This document shows positions 1-11,242 of a DNA stretch of 64,000 nucleotides, piece after piece. Location: positions 41,405,562-41,469,561 of the forward strand of contig NC_063168.1 in assembly GCF_023159225.1 (NCBI RefSeq), written 5' to 3'. The notes under the pieces were generated by a model, which ran no database searches, was not told where the DNA came from, and worked only from the letters and a program-made list of their open reading frames with translations. Numbering within the stretch: the first letter of the stretch is position 1; each line of letters opens with the position of its first letter. Both the position numbers and the translations under genes were made by a program. Source of the DNA: Perognathus longimembris pacificus (lineage: Eukaryota > Chordata > Mammalia > Rodentia > Heteromyidae).

Positions 1-518
1 AAGAAAAATGCAAAATTTTTACCTTTAGTGTTCAGACGCAATATAAAATCCTAGAATTTCTGACAATACTGTGTCCTTACTATATAGGCTGATCAATAGG
101 ACCTATTATCTTGAAAATGGGAGTGTTACATAAACTAAAGGAAAGTCTGTTCCTTCCCTTCCTGATCCTATTTAAAGAATGAATTTCTCTATATCTTATA
201 GTTCTACTTCTACTAAACCCAAGCCTATCTACTTGCCACTCAAAAGTCAGTACTCAAGAGACTGATTCTTCACTGGAAGGAAATCTGTTTTATTTCATGG
301 AGGCCCTTCAAAAGGTGGAGAAGGCTATCACCTTCAAAAATGCCTTGGGAAGCTCAGATCACAAAGGACCAATATATGAGGGAAATGAAGTTCAGTGGGA
401 CAGAGAGAGGAGAAATTTCTGCTGAATAGGGCTTGCTGTCATCCAGGTTGTAGCATTCCTTGCTTCTCTGGCTAGAACATCACAATGAACCTTGACATCC
501 TCAGAGTGATTTCTGTAA
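1..518. other. Unannotated AT-rich sequence
   Basis: I see no coding exon, RNA gene or recognisable repeat here. The sequence is AT-rich and unique within the window. Confidence 0.4.
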
Positions 519-532
519 TTCAGTGTGTATGT

Positions 533-573
<41 letters not shown>

Positions 574-587
574 ATGTGCATGTGTGC
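533..587. repeat. (GT)n microsatellite
   Basis: A nearly perfect GT run from 533 to 572 continues as imperfect GCATGT units. It abuts the 3' end of the minus-strand composite SINE at 584-764, so it probably grew from that SINE's tail. An open frame reading Val-Cys repeats across it is an artefact of the dinucleotide. Confidence 0.9.
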
Positions 588-764
588 TGGAACCAAGGCT
601 TGAACGCACAGCCGTGTGTTCTTGCTTAGCTTTTTCACTCAAGGCTGGCACTCTACCACTTGAGCCACACTTCTACTTCCAGGCTGGCTTCAAACCTAAA
701 TCCTCAAGTCTTAGCCTCTATAGTAGCTAGGATTAGAGTTGTGAGTCACCAGAGCTCCACTCAT
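584..764 (-). mobile_element. Composite 7SL/B1-headed SINE with Geo tail (old copy)
   Basis: Read on the minus strand, a B1/7SL-like head (GTGACTCACAACTCTAATCC, then a GAGGCTAAGACTTGAGGAT-like stretch and AAGCCAGCCTGG) is followed by the Geo monomer (TGGCTCAAGTGGTAGAGTGC, then TTCAAGCC). The 3' end lies at the low coordinate and runs into (CA)n. Substitutions are numerous, so it is an old insertion. Family by eye only. Confidence 0.7.
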
Positions 765-771
765 TTCTGCA

Positions 772-2880
772 CTTAGATAATCATACTGTTTTTCTTAATG
801 CTAGTCCTCACTGCAATTTACAAGTGTTGTGTTAGTTGATACCAGGCCTAGAAAAGAAAGAGTGTGTGTTTGTCACACATTTTGATGTTATATTAAAGTT
901 AGTAGATGTTTGGATTCCTTAAATCTAAAGAAAGATTATTTAGCAGTCACCATCTTAATCATATAAGTATACTTTTTCTTTAGAATTTAGAAGATGAAGA
1001 AAATTTAACTCTGCCCAGGACATCACTAAAAGTATGGCAACTGTTTTCTTTTTTAACTAAACTTAAAAGCTAAACTATGAACTTCATTTATACTTGGGTG
1101 TCTGAAATATTTTCTTAAGAAAAACTCAGAAAGCCATAAACATAGAAGCAAAATTTACAATTATATTTCATCAGGAATTTTTAAAAATGAATACCTATCA
1201 AAGAACATCATTATAAAATGTGTATGCAAAAATCTCACTAGAAGAATACATTTGCAAAGCCCGTCTCTCAAAAATTTTGGTATCTAGAATATAAAAAGGA
1301 TTAAAGGCAATAATAAAAAGATATGAATGAAATATCATAAAAGCCTGGAGAAATACTTCACAAAAGTATATATTTGAATGGCCTGCTCACTTATAAAACA
1401 TGCTCTCTTCCATTTGTCATCAGTAAGATGAAATTTAATGAAGTTAAAATTAAAACTAAGTAACTGTATATGCTTAGTAGAATATTATGAATTTACTGGA
1501 GATAAATTATAGCACATTCACAAAATATACATAATTTCAAAGTTCTTTATTCATAACTGCACACACATAGATAGCATATACTCTATTACTTCTGTTGTTT
1601 CTGTTCATTTAGAAAAAACAGACTCTTCAATACACTGAGGAAAACCAGGGAGCTATTGATACCGAGTGCATAAAAAAGTCTCAGAAATAGGCATTAGCTA
1701 ATTCAAAAATAATTTAAATTTAACCCTTATAATAACCATTTGCAATTTCCTTTTATGAAACAACTTTCAACATCCTAAAGTAGCAGGAAATCTTGGTTCT
1801 AATTAGTTTTGTCCTAATTATGACCATAATCTTACTGGATTTGTTTTAGCTTTGTCTTCTGTCTAAAATTCATAACCTGGGATTCACATAGTAAAGTACT
1901 AATAACAGGATTATTAAGAAAAAATAATTAGAATTATATCAGAAAAAGCTAGAGGGTATTGTGAAGAAGTCAAATACATTTGAAGATGATGGTCAATGGC
2001 TACAAAATTCATATAGAAAGAACAAGTCCAAGAAACATATTGAACAATATGGTGACTATAATTGGTAGCATATTTGCTAACAGAAGTTGCATAATGAGAA
2101 GCAATGTAACTATTAACTTGATTTAGGTATCATACAATATATGCTTATAACATTAAACATGAAACATGTAGATAACATTTTATTAAAGAAAATATATCTG
2201 AGGACACGAATAAAGGAAAACTGTTTCACTGAATTTCCATAAGTGTCAAAACTTTTAATGTGAGTAATGTGAGTAGATATGGTGTACTTTATACCAGTCA
2301 TGCTTCCATGAGCCATATTTATATTAGTTTATATAATCTTTATATTGAAAACTTACACATCCTTTTAAGTAATGTACTGAACCCTTTGGCGCATCAAGTT
2401 TCACAGGTGTGGCACAGAGAGAGGAGAATAAAGATATTCAAATGAAGTTAAAGGAGGAAACTGTCAACCACATGGAAGGACAACCAGAATTCACCAAAAA
2501 GATCAAAGTAGAAACATTTCCAAAGTTGGAAAGGGTTCTGTTGGTGATAAATATTAAATGTGGCAAAAATTGTGGAAATATAATAAAAGCCACTGGTTGG
2601 GAACATGAACCACCTACGAACTGAATAAGGCATTTGGAGATGAGTTAGGGTAGCATAAAAGGTCATTTCTGATTAGCTGAAAGCAGAAACAGGACCTTAA
2701 GATAAAAACCTGGAGAATTAACAAAAGGATTTAGAGAATAATGGAGGACCGAAGTGTCTTGGCCTTTGATGATGATTGATAAAACAAGTTGGTAAGTCAG
2801 CTTTAATGTTAAATGTTCTCCAAAGACTAGGATTCAGCATGGCAAGCGTGGGAGATAGAGATTGTAAAAGGTGAGGGATC
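772..2880. other. Unannotated AT-rich sequence
   Basis: About 2.1 kb with no supported gene or clear repeat. Short open frames around 2113-2666 have no recognisable protein features and lie in AT-rich sequence, so I treat them as chance. Confidence 0.4.
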
Positions 2881-2884
2881 TTTA

Positions 2885-3120
2885 GTTGTTCAAAGAGTTG
2901 GCATTCAACAAAACAGCTTATTTATATAATGCATCTTGATCAGTGTCACCCTTACATCATTCTTCCCCATCACTCCCAACCCAAATCTTCCTCTCAATTA
3001 CCTGAGTTTTGTAGGATATATATTGAATTTTATGACTGTATTCCCCCCAATTCCTCTCTTCATTTGTTTTTCCCCTCCCCTCCTCTTGACCAACCCCCTC
3101 AAGTACTGATTTCCTGGTAT
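2885..3120 (-). mobile_element. Old L1 3'-end fragment
   Basis: The sequence resembles 21005-21360, including the shared stretch CTTGATCAGTGTCACC and a following C/T-rich, poly-purine-type 3' UTR. Both resemble more distantly the 3' UTRs of the younger L1 copies (for example near 35820). I read it as a minus-strand 3' UTR remnant of an older L1 lineage. Confidence 0.5.
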
Positions 3121-3194
3121 TTATTTTGTTGGACTGTCTCTGTGATGGTGCCACCCAAAGTGATTGTGGGACTTCAGTATCTTCCTTACTTTCA

Positions 3195-3385
3195 CTTCAC
3201 ACTCCTGAGGAAATAGCATTACAGGAGCTGCCTCCATGACATGTTGACTTACCATAGGCTGAAAAACCATAGGACAAATCACCCAAACTGAAACTCCCCA
3301 AACTGTAAGCCTATCTTGTTTATAAACCTTTCTTCTCTATAAGCTGTTTCTCTCAGCTATTTGCTGTAGTAATTGCCAGGTGAAT
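3195..3385 (+). mobile_element. Possible MaLR-type LTR 3' end
   Basis: The stretch AAACCTTTCTTCTCTATAAG followed by TTTCTCTCAGCTATTTGCTGTAGTAATT-like sequence resembles the 3' end of rodent MaLR LTRs. The match is from memory and short. It could instead be unique DNA. Confidence 0.35.
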
Positions 3386-3744
3386 AACTCACTTTGGAAT
3401 GAGAGGATGGTCCACTGGAACTCCAAGAGGAGTGGACAGCATGCAGATTCTAGAGTTCTTTGTTCAGTGAGCGATAGTGGCCAGTCTCATTAGGCCAAAG
3501 GCATCTGGAAAGGTGAGCGGATCCATCAGGCAATGCAGGAGAGGTGGAGAATATGCAGGTGCTAACATCTGAGAAATATAATACAACATGAGAAGAATGA
3601 AAATATACTAATGTTTGTTTGACAAAGTAGAAGTGATTTAGAGGCAAAATAAAACTGTCTACTGTCACTAGTGGCCAGGTATCATATTCCAATGCTGTAA
3701 GAGACAGACAATGTTTTTTTGTTATACTTGAGAGTACATAAGAC

Positions 3745-4018
3745 CATACATGTTGCCAGGTGCCAACAGATCATGTCTATGATCCTACCTACTCAGATGC
3801 CTGAGTTCTCAGGATGAATGTTTGAAGCCAGCACAGGAAGGAAAGTGTATGAAACCCATATCTTCGATTAATTACCAAAATTCTTGAAGTAGGGCAAGTG
3901 CTCAACAGTAGAGCATGTTTGAGTGTAAACACTTAGAGACAGTGTCCAGGCTGGGTCACGAGCACCTTCACATAAAGATTGCCCAGAGTTCAAGCCCTAG
4001 TACCAGCACACACACAAA
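3745..4018 (+). mobile_element. Composite 7SL/B1-headed SINE with Geo tail (old copy)
   Basis: The order is a B1-like head (GATCCTACCTACTCAGATGC, GTTTGAAGCCAGC), the linker ATTACCAAAATTC, then a degenerate Geo monomer ending GAGTTCAAGCCCTAGTACCAG and a short (CA)n tail. An extra segment sits inside the Geo part. It is diverged from the copies at 19456 and 62612. Confidence 0.65.
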
Positions 4019-4549
4019 TGATCACATGTTTTTCAATTAACCATTAAAAATGAGGTACCCACCCCTCCCCTCACTGGTAGGGAGAGACAGAAAGAGGACT
4101 TGATAAGTAAAAATAGAGAAAATTCCTGATAAGCTAGAATTCATGTGAGGGTGAGGTAGGGTAGCATGGCTATTGCTTATTCAAACTAAAATAATGTTTG
4201 TAGGAATGCTGACCTGCCCAGCACTTAACAATTGGAGGATGAAGTGAGACTTATTGGAAGAGTTGAGGTCTTAGGCAAACTGCTTCCACTGACCCACTGA
4301 GCCCTAATCAGCTTGGATGCAAAGAGACCATGTTTATCTCAGTGAGCTCTAAGCTGGCTTAATGAACCTTGAGGATCTGAATAAATTTAGATGGTTTTCT
4401 CAAGAGGCTTTGTGGGCTCAGCTTGCTCTGGAAATCTCTGAAACTCATGTCCTTTTTTATTTATTTATTTTTTAAGCACTAGAGTCATCCAGATCCAGAC
4501 TGAAAATAAATAAAGCCAATTTGAACTTTTTGAAACTCTGTGGAAGTCT

Positions 4550-4800
4550 TAGGTCTTTTATGATGCTGTAACATTATGTCATAGATTAGGGCGTTTGTAA
4601 ACAGTAAAAACTTGTTTCCTCCAAGCTGAAGGCGGGGAATCCAAGATCAAGGGACTGGCAGCTTTCCTGTCAAGTAGAATTCACCAGTTCATGGGTAGCC
4701 CCTTCTTTTTGCACCCTTTATGGTGGAGGGGCAAACAAGCCCTGCAGTCTCTTTTACAAGAAAACAAATTTCATTCATGAAGGTGAAGTCATCATTATAT
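4550..4800 (+). mobile_element. MaLR LTR fragment (MST/MLT-like)
   Basis: The order matches an MST/THE1-type LTR as I know it: GATGCTGTAACA, TGTAAACAGTAAAAACTTG, GGGAATCCAAGATCAAGG, CTGGCAG, TTCATGGGTAGCC, ATGGTGGAGGGGCAA, CTCTTTTACAAG and TTCATTCATGAAGGTGA. Both ends are missing or degraded. It is an old, non-coding endogenous retroviral LTR remnant. Confidence 0.65.
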
Positions 4801-4900
4801 ACTAAGCTCTCCAGGCCAGCACATTAAATGTGTATGCTATTCATTCTTTTCTAGATCATGAGGAATGTAAACAAGAGGATCAATCTGTTTTTGTGTTTTC

Positions 4901-4979
4901 TTTTGTGGTATTAGGGATGGAACCCAGGATGTTCCACTTACTTAGCATTTTGCCACTGAGTAACATCCCAGCCCAGCAG
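4901..4979 (-). mobile_element. ID-like SINE monomer
   Basis: On the minus strand it reads as an ID/tRNA-derived monomer: a degenerate head, the B-box-like end CATCCTGGGTTCCATCCC, then TAATACCAC and an A-rich tail. No Geo monomer follows. Confidence 0.6.
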
Positions 4980-5293
4980 ATCATTCTGATTAAAACATTG
5001 TATCTCCATGTCTGAAATATCATGGTGAATTCTCTTTGAACAACTGGCATATACTTAAAAATAATGCAGGACTGGAATATAACACAGATCCTATTTAGAA
5101 TAAAGGTACTAGTGGAACAGTGAACTGAAAAAGCAAAGGAAGATGAATTCAGTCAAAATACTTTATGTGTGAAAATTGAACCATCAAATTAGTAGCCACT
5201 GGTTTGAGGAAGGGACAGTGGAGAGTGATGGATCCAGTAATTGTGATCAAGGTAACACTATATGTTTATATGGATATATAAAAATCAACCTCC

Positions 5294-5503
5294 TGGGCTG
5301 GGAGTATGGCCTAGTGGCAAGAGCGCTTGCCTCCTACACATGAAACTCTCGGTTCGATTCCCCAGCACCACATATATGGAAAACGGCCAGAAGGGGTGCT
5401 GTGGCTCAAGTGGCAGAGTGCTAGTGTTGAGCGGGAAGAAGCCAGGGACAGTGCTCAGGCCCTGAGTCCAAGGCCCAGGACTGGCCAAAAAAAAAAAAAA
5501 AAA
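5294..5503 (+). mobile_element. IDL-Geo dimeric SINE
   Basis: The left monomer is tRNA/ID-derived, with an A box (TGGCCTAGTGG) and an intact B box (GGTTCGATTCC). The right Geo monomer runs from GGCCAGAAG to CCCAGGACTGGCC and ends in a poly-A of about 20 nt. The target-site duplication is AAAATCAACCTCC (5281-5293) and AAAATCAACTTCC (5504-5516), one mismatch. Short ORFs across it are spurious. Confidence 0.93.
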
Positions 5504-5516
5504 AAAATCAACTTCC

Positions 5517-7282
5517 CTTGTACAAAATTGTTGCTAATAAAAAAGTAAAGAAAAAAATAAAATAAGCATGGTATCGTGGAAATTTCTTATCTATTTCCTG
5601 TCTTTAGACCAATGCTTAAAAAATAAGAAACAAAATAAGAAACCAATTGGTGGTTACTTGATATCATGATTTAAAGGTACATAGGAAAAGAAGTGTTTTT
5701 AATTTTTCCCCTGAAATATCACTTCAGTATCTAATTTTTAACCTATCATGTAACTTCATACTGTCCTGATTCACAACATATCAGTTTGTGGCAAAAATGA
5801 GTGCCCTAAATAGGTTTTATTGGAAATGAAAATCTGTCCTCAAAAGTGAAAACAATCAAAACCCTTTTAAATCCTCAGCACATTTCTTCAACTGCAAGAT
5901 ATGAAAAGTCTAGAAAATTTGAGTTCAGTCTGAAAAATAAAGCATAAACAACTAAAATGAGAGGATTGAAATTGATAAATACTTATTTTTAATCTAATAA
6001 AGGCAATAGGATGGAAGGTGAAGAAAAACAAAGAAAAGGAATTACAACAAGAAAATATATGCCTGTTGTGCAGGTGGAATTTTTTTTTTTTTACTAAGGA
6101 AAAATACTACAATTGTATTTGAAGCATAGATGAAAGAAAAGTAGCCCTAATAAACTTGAAGAAGTTATCAGGAAAAGGAGGATTTTATATTATTATTTCC
6201 ATTTTGCATTTAATGTGAAGTAAGAAAAAGGAGAGCTGCCTAGGGCATAGAGCATATTTCTTAGTGTAGCTGTAGAAGAGACTTTTGTAAAAAAAAATTT
6301 TTTCAAGCTTAGAACATCCTAAGGCAACAAGAGTATAAGCACTAAGTGCAAATAACTGTGATTCATGACAAAGAAGACAAGAGACTAGGAAGAACAAAAG
6401 TCATGCTTTGAATTAATTGTTTTTGTCATATTTCAGCAGCTGGAGAAGTATGCTACCTGGCTCTTCTAAAGTGGAAAATTATAACCACAATAAAATTATC
6501 CTTAATTGGCTTATAAGAGGGAACATGAAATTGCAGATTGGAAATGCTGCTTGTGAATTTGGTGAGGTTAGAAGAAACCTGAAGATAATACTAAAGAGAG
6601 AGGGAATAAGTGAATAAAAAGGGACAGGGAGAGACCGATTGCATTCTTGCTAAAATGAAATAATTCTATAACTGGAAAAGGACTTTTAACTCCAACATCT
6701 TTACTTTTTAAGTGTGATAACAAAGTCTAAGACTGAAGCCCTTACCCCAGACTACTATTTCTTTGGCCTGAAGTCACTCTATCCTTCTCTTTTTTTTTTT
6801 TTTTTGTATTCTGGAATTTCTGTATGTCAGAATATGCAGGTGGCTTGTGCGAGAGTATCTTGAAAATTATTGCTGGAGGATTGAATTTCCAAAATCTGGT
6901 TCTTAGCCCTTCATGCTTCTGCCCTTAGAACTGAAGTTAAATTTATTATGTTGAATAAGCCCTAAGATCAGTTCAAAGGAGCTGTTTGATCAATAATTGC
7001 ATGTTACTAATAATTCCCACCTTGGGCTGGGTAAGTTAAGATCATTTCCATAATAGAAGAATGTTATACTAAGTAATGTTGTGCTAGAGTGTGGTTCCAT
7101 AGCATACAACATTTTCTGGTATAATTTAGACCTAAAATTAATGTCTTTGTTATTTCCCCCAAAGACACATTATCATGAAACAAGTAAATGGTGACATTAC
7201 CTGGTATTAATCTCTTTTGCTCTTTATGTTCTAACTTCTTCATCTAACATTCACAATATAGATGCTTGCTAGTCAAATATTA
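5517..7282. other. Unannotated AT-rich sequence
   Basis: No gene is supported. There are mononucleotide tracts near 6078-6092 and 6788-6805 (T), but no assignable repeat. Confidence 0.4.
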
Positions 7283-7597
7283 GAGTTGTAAGAACTGTTA
7301 TCCTGGTGACTCAGGAGATAGAAATCAGAGGATTCCAGTTCCAGCCTTGATAAAAAAAAAAAAAAGTGAGATCCCATGTCAACAGAAAAATCTGTGTGAT
7401 GGTATGTACCTGCCTTACCAGCTACAGCAAGAAGTACTTAGAGGGGATGATGATCCAGGACAGCCTGGGTCAAAAGTAAGACCTCATTTCAAAAATAACC
7501 AGAACAAAAAAGGCTAGATGTATGCTTTGCATGATAAGAGTGTCTGCTTAGCAAAACCCCTGGATTCATAACCCACTACCACCAAAAACAAAACAGA
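7283..7597 (+). mobile_element. Old Alu/B1-like dimer joined to an ID-like monomer
   Basis: Two 7SL-like units are visible (TGACTCAGGAGATAGAAATC; then TACCAGCTACAGCAAGAAG with CAGCCTGGGTCAAAAG and AAGACCTCATTTCAAAAATA). An ID-like monomer follows (GGCTAGATGTATGC, GATAAGAGTGTCTGCTTAGC, CCACTACCACCAAAAAC). The arrangement resembles the trimeric 7SL-7SL-ID SINEs of the beaver/geomyoid lineage. It is diverged. Confidence 0.6.
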
Positions 7598-8785
7598 TTT
7601 CAGGGAGAAATCAAATAGTATAGTTCCTTAGTGAGGCAAAGTCAAGGTTCAGCAAAATGCAAAACCAGAAAGCAAGCACTCAAAAAGGATAATGTGGGGC
7701 CAAGAGGAAAGGGCAGATAAGTGAAGAGGAGAAGAAGGGTAAATGCATTTAAGATCCAATATATATCATACAAAATTAAGAAAAATGAGAGGAGTAGATA
7801 AGGGAGAGCTGAGTGAGAATGTTGAAAGGGGTGTCATTGATCAAGGTAATTTAAAAGTATGAAAATTGAGCATTTGACTGGAATGACCATTAAGCTGTAA
7901 ATATCTTATAATTGCAAATTTTGCTATTACTACTATTATTAATAAAGTTATTACATTTTATGAGTCATTTTAGTTAAGTTTATGAGGGTACTTGGTCTCT
8001 CCTACATAAAAATATGTATCCTGTTTTAGCACCTATACTTTATTTTTTCAGTCATTAATAATGCTTTCAATATCCAAGTCATAGTAGAAGTCTTATTAGC
8101 CTTTTCCAAGTAAAAAAAATATGTAAACTAATACTTAGATTAAGGATAAGAAGAAGTTAGAAGTTAGGATTTAATTAGACATCTCGGAGTGGACAGGCCA
8201 GGTTAAACTGAACTGGAAGAGGCAGCGATCTCATCTAGCACCTTTATCATGGCTTGTATTCATTTCCCAAACCAGCACTTGTTAATTAAGCAACAAATAT
8301 AGACAAGAATGCTTGCTTTTACCCATGAAGCTAATTGGCAATTCAGCTAGTCAATAGCCTGTGAAATACTGTAATAGTGAATCCTCGATCCAAAAACATT
8401 TGGAAGGTATTGGACTCTAGAAAATTAGCCAAAAGTGACTCTTTTTTTTTCCTGCAAAAACTACAATCAGGTACTTTGAAATGCTCTTTTTCTCATTTTC
8501 CATTCATCCATCTGACATATCACATCTGTCAGATCATGCTGGGTTGCCTTTGTCAGCCTTCCACTCATCTTGAAAGAGAGACAGAGCTTTTGAAGGTTTA
8601 CATTCCTCATGAATTTTCCCATGAAAATGCAGAGTTTCTTACTGCATCAACATTTCTGTTTGAGAAAAGTAGGAGTTAGCCTTTATCCACAAGAATAGTG
8701 GCTCCTATGGTACTCCAACCAACACATATGCTACATCATATTCTTGATTTATATAGAAATCACAGGCCTCTACAGGTGATCCACA
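7598..8785. other. Unannotated sequence
   Basis: No gene or clear repeat. A 100-codon open frame at 8377-8679 shows no domain, signal peptide or similarity I recognise, and I regard it as chance. Confidence 0.4.
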
Positions 8786-8955
8786 CAAATGCTTCTAAAC
8801 TTTAATATACAGAGAAATCACTCCCTGCCATCTTGTTTAAATACAGACTTCACTCATAAGTCTGGGATGGGACCTCAGCTTCTGCATTTCTAATAAATTC
8901 TCAGATGTAACTAATGCTGCTAATTCTGGGACTATACTTTCTGTAGTAAGAGTAG
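8786..8955 (-). mobile_element. MER5A-like hAT-Charlie DNA transposon remnant
   Basis: The order TGCTTCTAAACTTTAATATA, GAAATCACTCCCTG, CTTGTTTAAATACAGA, AAGTCTGGGATGGGACCTCAG, TTCTGCATTTCTAATAA and CTAATGCTGCTAATTC follows the MER5A consensus as I remember it, on the strand opposite the usual orientation. It is a non-autonomous MITE-like element of placental age, with no coding capacity. Confidence 0.7.
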
Positions 8956-9640
8956 AAGATCTTGGAACCAATGTAATAATTTAAAATGACTTCACAAAGC
9001 AGCTATACCAAGAACAATAATAGATTGTACTTACCTTTTCACAATATGAATCGGTATTCATTTTCTTATTTAGAAAATACAGTACTGGGGAGATACCTAA
9101 CAAGAGTTATATATTGCTTGGCAACATACTGACCCCAGATTAGTTGGCTTAACATAGTAAGCCATAGTTTACTCAAAGATCTGAAACTCTAGCAGGGTTT
9201 GGAAGCACAGTTTGTCCCATTTCCATAAGGTATCAGCTGGGGCAACTCAAATGCTAAGGAATAGAGTCATCTAAAGGCATGGTCATTTCTTTCTGCTGCA
9301 AAGTTGCTGGCTCATTTAGGATTGTGTCTAGACCACAATCATGCTCTTTCCTATGGCAGCTTCATGGCAGGCTCACTGGGTTCTGAGGTGGAACATTTTT
9401 TAAAAAGGACTTTTAATCATATATCTTCAGAATTTACATAAGGTCACTGTGTTGCAAGTGGCAACCTGCACACATTCAAATGAAGCCAAAATAAACCCAA
9501 TTCCTCAATAGAAGAGATTCTGCACTATATTTTGATAAAAGTGAGTACTATAAGAAATGGGCTTTTACTACAGGATTTGGTTGACCTAAGGCATCATCTT
9601 TTTCAGTGTATTATTTTATAAAGCACAGAGTAACCTATAG
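8956..9640. other. Mostly unannotated; possible ancient repeat at about 9110-9400
   Basis: The part around 9110-9400 (TTTCCATAAGGTATCAGCTGG, CCTATGGCAGCTTCATGGCAGG) has the flavour of a very old LTR or DNA transposon. I cannot name a family with confidence. Nothing coding is seen. Confidence 0.3.
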
Positions 9641-9644
9641 GTAA

Positions 9645-9850
9645 AATAGTGTAGCATACTATTTAAGAATACAGACTTGGACCATAGCTTCACTATTTCT
9701 CAACTGTATAATTTTGGATGGTTTGCTTTAATGCTTATTGTGTGTTGTGAAATGAGGATTTGTATCTGTCTTAAGCAGTTCTTGAAAGAGTTGAGTGAAT
9801 TAAGACTTTGTAAAGCTCTAAGTCTCTGCCTGACAGATAAGCGTTTTTCA
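9645..9850 (+). mobile_element. MIR SINE
   Basis: The order matches the MIR consensus: GTGTAGCATACTATTTAAGA, ACAGACTTGGACCATAGC, CACTATTTCTCAACTGTATAA, TTTTGGATGG, GTGAAATGAGGATTTGTATC, GAGTTGAGTGAATTAAGAC and TTTGTAAAGCTCTAAG. It is an ancient tRNA-derived SINE, heavily substituted. Confidence 0.75.
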
Positions 9851-11040
9851 CCACTGTGATTTCTATTGCTATTTATTTTAAGGAAATGATGTTTATTTTC
9901 TTTAAGGTAAACACATTTCGACAATTTTGTTCGTGCCTATTATTATTAAGTGGTATTACTGACATTAATTCTTGACACTGGTTATTGACTTGCACCTATT
10001 AGGCAGTAGATATTTACAGCAGATATTTAAAGATATCTTTGATGGATTTTCCTTTGTTTCTATTTCTTACTTTTTATGAGCAGGACTATTTAGTAGTATC
10101 TAGATAAGAATCAATGTAAAGGAGATTTTCTATAATCACTATAATTATTTTCCCCACTCTGTGATAGATACCCTGTTCTAATGAATATCTGATATTTTAA
10201 TTGTGTTTTCTGGGTTTGATTGTGGCCTACTGAGTTAGGAAGGGTTCATCCAGTACCTTGCGAAGGAATAACCCATATGAGTGAGGAGAGTTATTAGGTT
10301 GTCTCTCATAGATTCTTAAGTTGGTTCTTTCAGAAGCTAAAGATGGAGAAGTATAATAGGTTTGGATTCTTTTTCTTTCTTTCTTTTAGGTAAAATGAAT
10401 GAAAGTTGTAGGGGAAAATCTGTAAAGGCTACACAACACAAATATCTTATTTGGTGGTGCTTTGATTTCCTGTTGATTTTTAGTTCATTTTATCTGGTCT
10501 GTGATATTACTTACCACTTGTTTCTAAGTATATTATACTGTTCTTGAATTTAAAAAAAACAAAAATGACTTCTGCTTTTGTACAAGTCTCACACACTCAT
10601 ATACTCTCACTTACTCCCATATATGTACACTTTCTCCCAGTTGGAGAATGAGGAGAATGTGAACAATACCATTTCTGTTGGCTTCTCTCATGTTAGTGTT
10701 CTGTTTGTAAAGAAGATCTCTCTAGGCTTGGTACCTTTGCCTTCATCCAGGGTATCAATGTAAAGCAATTCTAAACATCCAATTGCCTATCTACATGTCA
10801 GTTTCCTATTTTGTAGCCCAGTAAAACATTTCATAAGAAAGTAAATCGCTATTTTTAACATGTTGTAGAGTTATGTGAAAAACAGATCAAATGTTTTGTG
10901 CTTCTTACATTAGGGTTTTCATTGGCCTCTGGCTCAGAAGAATATACCAAGGCATTATTTAATTTCTGTTCAAATCTTGATGAGAAAATTTAAAACTTTT
11001 CCTGAAATCAATATTGTTTTACTCATCTTGCATATAAAGT
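9851..11040. other. Unannotated AT-rich sequence
   Basis: No supported gene or repeat. Short open frames at 10362-10763 are AT-rich and lack recognisable protein features. Confidence 0.4.
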
Positions 11041-11160
11041 TGGGCCAAATGGAGTGAGAGAAAGAGGGGCGGGGGAGAAACTCAAGTGGTGAAGCTCTAG
11101 GACTGAGCAACAAAGTTCAGAAACAGTGACCAGAGACTGAGTTCAAGCCTCAGTACTGTC
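11041..11160 (+). mobile_element. Geo monomer fragment
   Basis: AAACTCAAGTGGTGAAGCTC, GACTGAGCAACAAAG, CAGAAACAGTGACCAG and GAGTTCAAGCCTCAGTACTG follow the Geo right monomer. The head is not recognisable. The copy passes directly into a (GA)n tract. Confidence 0.65.
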
Positions 11161-11242
11161 AGAGAGAGAAAGAGAAAGAGAGGGAGAGAAGAAGAGAGAG
11201 AGGGAGGGACAGAAGAGAAAGAGAGAGGGAGGGAAGGGTGAA
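11161..11242. repeat. (GA)n-rich simple repeat
   Basis: An imperfect GA/GAAA/GGGA tract follows the Geo monomer end and probably replaced its tail. Confidence 0.85.

Noticed and set aside
485..730. 81-codon frame rich in Val-Cys repeats
   Set aside because: It is translated GT microsatellite plus antisense SINE. The same holds for the frames at 39389-39620.
8377..8679. 100-codon frame in repeat-free DNA
   Set aside because: No domain, no start context or splice signals worth noting, and its length is expected by chance in 64 kb.
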